Source of the DNA: Nipponacmea schrenckii
Lineage: Eukaryota > Mollusca > Gastropoda > Lottiidae
NCBI GenBank assembly: GCA_030562195.1
Contig: CM060202.1
Coordinates: 30,304,317-30,368,316 of the forward strand
Reading direction: 5' to 3'
DNA length: 64,000 bases
Made by a program: the position numbers and the translations under genes. Every line of letters begins with the position of its first letter. Position 1 is the stretch's first letter. Below the pieces are notes generated by a model that saw only the letters and a list, made by a program, of their open reading frames with translations, did not search any database and was not told where the DNA came from. Of this stretch, positions 57,901-64,000 are shown in pieces.

Positions 57901-60900
57901 AATTCCCTTTTCTATAATTAGATCTGAGGTCAGATGCCATATTTGTTTTTTTATTCATGGTTTTTCTCAAAAGGTTCAAAGTGGGTGCAAATAGAAAATG
58001 AAACGCTTGACTGAGGCATGTTTTCAAGGTAAGTGAAACTTGTGTAAAATTTATTAAGACCAATTTTATTTGAAAGTAAAAGCTTATCCCTATTCCTACT
58101 TGATAAGTATGAAAACAAACATTTGCTATTTGCAGGAGGGCCATGCTTTTACTCCAGCCCACTTCCAATCTTTTTAACATTTCAATAGTGAAAGAGCTCC
58201 TTGTGGACCTCCTGGAAAACTTTGCAGCCCCTTTCACATAACGATTGCTAGAAAAGCCACCTTACGCAAAAATGAAAGTTGTCGAGCTCTTCAACCGAAT
58301 TATAAAGAGAACTTTAAAAGAAAAAAAACAAAAAAACAGAGAAATATTTCTGGTAGCCATATGAAGACCAACTGACTTTACAGGGTTATAGAAGACAGTG
58401 GCTGTACTTGTTTAAATTAGTATAAAGATACATACAAACTGGGTTGAATTAAGATAAAAGACAAGTCATTGGCACACACCAGTGTTACACAAACACTACC
58501 ACTAGCTTTCTGACAATCACATCACAGTGTTCATGATGAAGGGAAATTAATACCATCAGTTTAATAACTTGCTAAATGTCAGTTCTACAGTATAGACACG
58601 GCTGGATTGGGTTTACACACAATATCAAAACCATCCGGCTTTATTGACGGCTTCCTGTTCAAAATGAGGCTCAATTCATACCCGATATTCCTTGTTTTAA
58701 CTACTACAAAATTTCAGTATTGTGCCTTTTTTTCTGGTTCTTCCTGAAACTTTGCAAAGAGCTTATTTCATTGGTTATTTACATTGAAATCAAACTTCTT
58801 CCACTAAATGTCCTTGATTCATTGATTAAGTTTTAGAAACCTATTGGGTCTATAAGGGTCTGTAAGGTTGGAGTTTTACTTCCAATTTCTACCTCAATAT
58901 ATCATGCATGTGTAATGTATATATATTTTATATAATATGGTTGTAAGCAAATATATTGTTGCCTTTTTTTTCTGTTCCATATGTTGTTAGAGGGTAGGTC
59001 CAGGGGTACCCAACCCTGATACCCCTAAAAAAATATCATTATGAACACTTAATATTAAGAAAAAATATCAGACAAGACTGGCAAGAATAACCAACTCAGA
59101 TCCCTGAAACTACATCACCTAAACACAATGACATTAACTGGACATTAAGTTACTCTAATCAGACATGACTAGCAAATAACATCAATATCTGAACCCAAAC
59201 CAACCAGACTCTATAAAAGATAAATGCATTTAACTTTATAACATAACACTATTAAAATATTAAATTTATTACTAAAAACACAATTTTAACACTATTTTTT
59301 GCTAACACAATTTCAACACTAAATTTTGATATCAAACATGACTGGCAAAACCATGAAATCACCATCCCTTAACCCAAACCACCCAAATACAATGACAGTA
59401 ACAATAGAATTTAACTTTTCAACATAACACTGTTTGAAAAGATGCTTTTGATTAAAAAGAAGTGTTAAGTTACTGTTATGAGCCGACCATGTTTTAGAGT
59501 ATCCAGTTGCCCAGTCTTTGATGTGTTAAATAGGTAAATGTTAGAGAGATTGAGATACCCAGTTACAGGTGAACAAGTACTGGTTTAAATTGATGAAGAT
59601 CTGTGGAGAATATAAGAAAGATATCTGTAATTTGGAGAGTTAACATGTAAATTAAACAGTATAAAAGATTGTTAGGTTTAATATGTTAGATAACAAGTCA
59701 ACTGTCATATGTCATTTCTGGTTTTAAAGTGATACTGTGTTTTAGAATGAACATAAAATTTAAGTTCTCAAGAATGGTCAATATGAGTATATATTCATCA
59801 GTGAACCTACCTGGTGTCATAAAGTAACAGAATCTCTATAAAACCAGTCTAGAAAAACTCACAAAACTAAGTCATTATTGAAATAATTATCATTTCATAA
59901 TCAATTGCCCTTTTATTGATAATTAGTAAGTTTTGTGTATTTATTAGATTATATAAGGATTCTGTTATTTTATTCATGGCAGAAGGAATATCTAATGATG
60001 AATAATATAAATTAATTTTGTTCTACTATTGTCTCAGAATAGCAAACAGTTTTTTGAATAAACTCATATTTTTTAAGCTTATTGGAATATCGGTCTCAAA
60101 ATAGTACAGTTAGTCTTATAATAGCTTTGCATGATAAAATATTATATTTTATAAGTCTCCGTTGAAAAGAAATACAGTCCTCTCTGAGCAATTTAAACCA
60201 CGAGTCAACTTCCTCAGACTCTGAGTCAATTCCACTCCCTAAAATTCCTTTTTATTATTTTTAATTAGTAAAACCTTTAATGATAGATCAGGTTTCACTC
60301 AGGAATTCCTTGAAATAAATATTAAGTGGACAACATAATAGATGGAATGTCCACAAGGGTCAAGTGTCAAGGTCATCTTTTGTATTGCTTATTCTTTCAA
60401 AGCAGAGAGCATTATCTGACAAAATCGGATATAACATCAATGTCCAGTGTAGGCCCAATTGATGGAACAGCCATATACAGAATAGCCCATACAAAATAGT
60501 CCATGGCCAGTGCAAATCCAAAAGATATATGAGCCAATGTCCAGTTCAATCCAAAGATAGATGAGCCAATGTCCAGTTCAATCCAAAAGATAGAATAGCC
60601 AATGTCCAGTCATCAATGACAACAGATGGTCAATACTTGATGACTAAACGGTCAAATATTCTACCTATCTGGACATCAAATAACTGTCGTTGCTGACCCT
60701 TTCTTTCCTATAATTTAATCACGGGGATTAAACTCCCCAATCATCTTCACCTACCCTGGCCTTTTGACTTGTATACCCTCAGGCTTGACTGAGAGCCCAC
60801 CCAAATACCAATAATAGGACTACCCATTAAGTGTTAACTGCTGACTGTAAGAGTTAAAAAAAAGTTTGGAAATCAGACTCTTGATTCCTTAGGTTATCTG

Positions 60901-61180
60901 TAAGAAAATATTAGACAATCCACAGCAATGTCCCTTAAAGAGAATCTGTCTGGGTGCTGAATGGAAGGTTTGGTTCTTGGGCGAAACTCTTTACCAAATA
61001 TAGTCGTAACTCGTCAAGTAATAGTAATAATACAGACACTAATAAAAACATCCGTGACTTATAAAAACTACCGGTAGAAAATAATATACTATTAGATTTT
61101 CACACCATTTACACAAAATAAATATCATATTTTAGTATATATATGGTAACAAGCAGATCTATTTCGAGGTTAACTTTGTC
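55000..61180. other. Upstream MICU3 intron or 5' flank, no exon identified
   Basis: About 6 kb with copies of dispersed repeats: family B at 55405-55445 and 57755-57800, SINE family A at 56255-56335 (minus), 40-bp-core element at 56865-57060, family D at 59715-59930 (minus), and about 32-bp triplicates at 60500-60610 (GAGCCAATGTCCAGTTCAAT). Several GT/AG-bounded short open stretches exist, for example 60655-60700, but none resembles the MICU domain that should precede PRSGFRIAF. Confidence 0.4.
56865..57060 (+). mobile_element. 40-bp-core element, short copy
   Basis: CTTATACCTTGACTGCAATA, then two core units (CACAATGTCAAGCTATTACG), then CTTATACCGTGACTGCGATA and a right end with GAATGCAGCAATTTGATCAG. 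Here the core is only two units long, with the leader sequence on both sides. Confidence 0.7.
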
Positions 61181-61194
61181 ACAAGGAAATGGTT

Positions 61195-63003
61195 CTTACA
61201 AGGAAATGCCACATATGAAACTACGTATGGTTCTTACATAGAAATAACACACACAAAACTACGTATGGTTCTTACATAGAAATAACACACACGAAACTAT
61301 GTATGGTTCTTACATAGAAATAACAACACGAAACTACGTATGGTTCTTACATAGAAATAACACACACGAAACTATGTATGGTTCTTACATAGAAATAACA
61401 CACACGAAACTACGTATGGTTCTTACATAGAAATAACACACACGAAACTAGTATGGTTCTTACATAGAAATAACACACACGAAACTACGTATGGTTCTTA
61501 CATAGAAATAACACATACAAAACTACTTATGGTTCTTACATAGAAATAACACACACGAAACTACGTATGGTTCTTACATAGAAATAACACACACGAAACT
61601 ATGTATGGTTCTTACATAGAAATAACACACACGAAACTACGTATGGTTCTTACATAGAAATAACACACACGAAACTACGTATGGTTCTTACATAGAAATA
61701 ACACACACGAAACTACGTATGGTTCTTACATAGAAATAACACACACGAAACTACGTATGGTTTTTACATAGAAATAACACACACGAAACTACGTATGGTT
61801 CTTACATAGAAATAACACACACGAAACTACTGTATGGTTCTTACATAGAAATAACACACACGAAACTACGTATGGTTCTTACATAGAAATAACACACACG
61901 AAACTACTGTATGGTTCTTACATAGAAATAACACACACGAAACTACGTATGGTTTTTACATAGAAATAACACACACGAAACTACGTATGGTTCTTACATA
62001 GAAATAACACACACGAAACTACGTATGGTTCTTACATAGAAATAACACACACGAAACTATGTATGGTTCTTACATAGAAATAACACACACGAAACTACGT
62101 ATGGTTCTTACATAGAAATAACACACACAAAACTACGTATGGTTTTACATAGAAATAACACACACGAAACTACGTATGGTTCTTACATAGAAATAACACA
62201 CACGAAACTCTGTATGGTTCTTACATAGAAATAACACACACGAAACTATGTATGGTTCTTACATAGAAATAACACACACGAAACTACGTATGGTTCTTAC
62301 ATAGAAATAACACACACGAAACTATGTATGGTTCTTACATAGAAATAACACACACGAAACTACGTATGGTTCTTACATAGAAATAACACACACAAAACTA
62401 CGTATGGTTCTTACATAGAAATAACACACACGAAACTATGTATGGTTCTTACATAGAAATAACACACACGAAACTACGTATGGTTCTTACATAGAAATAA
62501 CACACACGAAACTAATATGGTTCTTACATAGAAATAACACACACGAAACTATGTATGGTTCTTACATAGAAATAACACACACAAACTATGTATGGTTCTT
62601 ACATAGAAATAACACACACGAAACTACGTATGGTTCTTACATAGAAATAACACATACACGAAACTATGTATGGTTCTTACATAGAAATAACACACACGAA
62701 ACTATGTATGGTTCTTACATAGAAATAACACACACGAAACTATGTATGGTTCTTACATAGAAATAACACACACAAAACTACGTATGGTTCTTACATAGAA
62801 ATAACACACACGAAACTACGTATGGTTCTTAAATAGAAATAACACACACGAAACTATGTATGGTTCTTACATAGAAATAAACATACACGAAACTATGTAT
62901 GGTTCTTACATAGAAATAACACACACGAAACTATGTATGGTTCTTACATAGAAATAACACACACGAAACTATGTATGGTTCTTACATAGAAATAAACACA
63001 CAC
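61195..63003. repeat. About 1.8 kb satellite of 38-bp units
   Basis: Units of TATGGTTCTTACATAGAAAT then AACACACACGAAACTACG, about 47 copies by length, with scattered changes (ACG/ATG, GTA/TGTA). A plus-strand frame of 69 codons inside is a repeat artefact. Confidence 0.95.
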
Positions 63004-64000
63004 AAAAAGAAATATAGTTCACAAGAATTTTAAATTAAATCATTAACTCTATATGTAAAATTTTTGAAAATGCTCATAAATGGCTTTGTTCAATAAAATA
63101 AAAAGATTAAAATCAAAAAGGTTGTGAACTGTGTTCATGTGTTATTTTTGTGTGAGAATCATAAGTAGAAGTTACTATTTGTCAAAACAGATCTGTTGTC
63201 GTGCACCTTTAAAACTTTTTGAAAATAGTGAAGATCTACCTGAACCTCAAGCATAACAAAAAAATACCGAGCCTCATAAACTTGTTTTGTCCCAAAAATT
63301 ACACAATAAAGCAACGATATTATGAAATGCTTAATCTATCACAAGTTAACACTTGTATGAATAAATAAATTTAAAAAAAAAAGAAAAAAAGACAGCCATA
63401 GACAATTTTCTTAACCAACAAAACAGCATCCAATGCATAATTTATTATCTTTTTCTTCTCTAAATTGCAATGAAAGCAAGTATGAACAAATCCTTAAAAA
63501 TTAAAATAAAAACCCTGCGTTCAATGTGATGATGAAATACTAGTAAAATCTTGATTTAAGTATAAATTGTTTGTAGAAATGGTCGCTGAAGTAAAACGAA
63601 TCAAGAATCAACTTGTAGTATATCATCACTATAAATACAGTTAGTCCAACAAGGTCCTTTTCACAAAACACCAAGTTGACTCTTTTCTTCTTAAACCTAG
63701 TAATTGTATGATTTTAACCCCACAAACATCTACAGTTTCAACTTGTCTGTATATTAAGTTTTGGTTCAATGCTTGGAATGACTATATTTTACAACTTGTG
63801 TGATGGTGTAACTATAGTAAATTATACTATAACATTTCATTATTTCAAGGAGGTTTTAGGATTTTGTCCAGTGCACAGAAAAAGAATTAATTGTGAAAAT
63901 TTCATCTAGACTATGATGTTCAGGCAAGTTTTAGTCCCCAAAAATAACAAGGTTATCTTACCTACAGTAAGGACTCAAACCCAAACATACATGAAGATTC
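63004..64000. other. AT-rich right edge with one possible exon border
   Basis: No gene recognised. At 63964-64000 the minus strand reads up to CTTACTGTAG followed by GTAAGATAAC, a near-perfect 5' splice site. Only one frame is open into it (NLHVCLGLSPYC), so it could be an upstream exon or 5' UTR exon of MICU3 that continues beyond the window. Confidence 0.3.

Noticed and set aside
57875..58237. 120-codon minus-strand frame as an upstream MICU3 exon or a gene
   Set aside because: It has no MICU-like motif and overlaps dispersed repeat sequence. The EKGIS stretch in a neighbouring frame resembles MICU for only a few residues and then diverges.
60655..60700. GT/AG-bounded stretch (ERKGQQRQLFDVQI) as the exon before PRSGFRIAF
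   Set aside because: The phase fits, but the residues do not match the EYLFLLxILT segment expected there; likely chance.

Overview
This window is AT-rich nuclear DNA from a multicellular animal. Its genes are split by GT-AG introns and embedded in abundant tandem repeats, SINE-like copies and short inverted-repeat elements. The gene set (ETFDH, a PGRMC-type cytochrome b5 protein, MICU3-type EF-hand protein, F-box/LRR, C2H2 zinc finger) and the repeat-rich, medium-intron style suggest a marine invertebrate, probably a mollusc. That placement is an inference; nothing in the window fixes the species.

Layout. About 0.5-4.4 kb (minus): six-exon F-box/leucine-rich-repeat gene with one frame break in exon 1. 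6.2-13.5 kb (plus): complete 14-exon ETFDH encoding about 615 residues, divergent from the F-box gene. 14.7-18.1 kb: about 3.3 kb satellite of roughly 34-bp units. 19.1-21.2 kb: a dispersed element with a 40-bp tandem core, a degenerate duplicate of the last PGRMC exon, and a roughly 45-bp array. 21.3-25.5 kb (minus): complete three-exon PGRMC-like gene. 27.2-28.2 kb (minus): single-exon seven-finger C2H2 gene whose stop codon sits a few bases from a composite MITE/SINE. 28-37 kb: gene-poor, several minisatellites. 37.5-37.7 kb (minus): a 75-codon ORF with a BH3 motif very like that of Bim. 38-42 kb: gene-poor. 43.0-54.9 kb (minus): the 3' two-thirds of a MICU3-like gene, including two same-phase candidate exons for one linker. 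55-64 kb: upstream intron or intergenic DNA with a 38-bp satellite; the 5' end of MICU3 was not found.

Three of the genes concern mitochondria or membranes: ETFDH passes electrons from ETF to ubiquinone, MICU3 regulates the calcium uniporter, and a Bim-like protein would act at the outer mitochondrial membrane. I see no evidence that they are coregulated; the neighbourhood looks like ordinary eukaryotic gene order.

The points most worth following are the Bim-like BH3 ORF, the candidate mutually exclusive MICU3 linker exons next to an array of 5'-splice-site-like repeats, the dispersed element whose 40-bp core has expanded into a nearly perfect 1.2 kb satellite, and a SINE tail that has become a tandem array. 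Coordinates of splice sites come from reading frame, phase and GT/AG consensus by eye; no alignment or transcript data were available.
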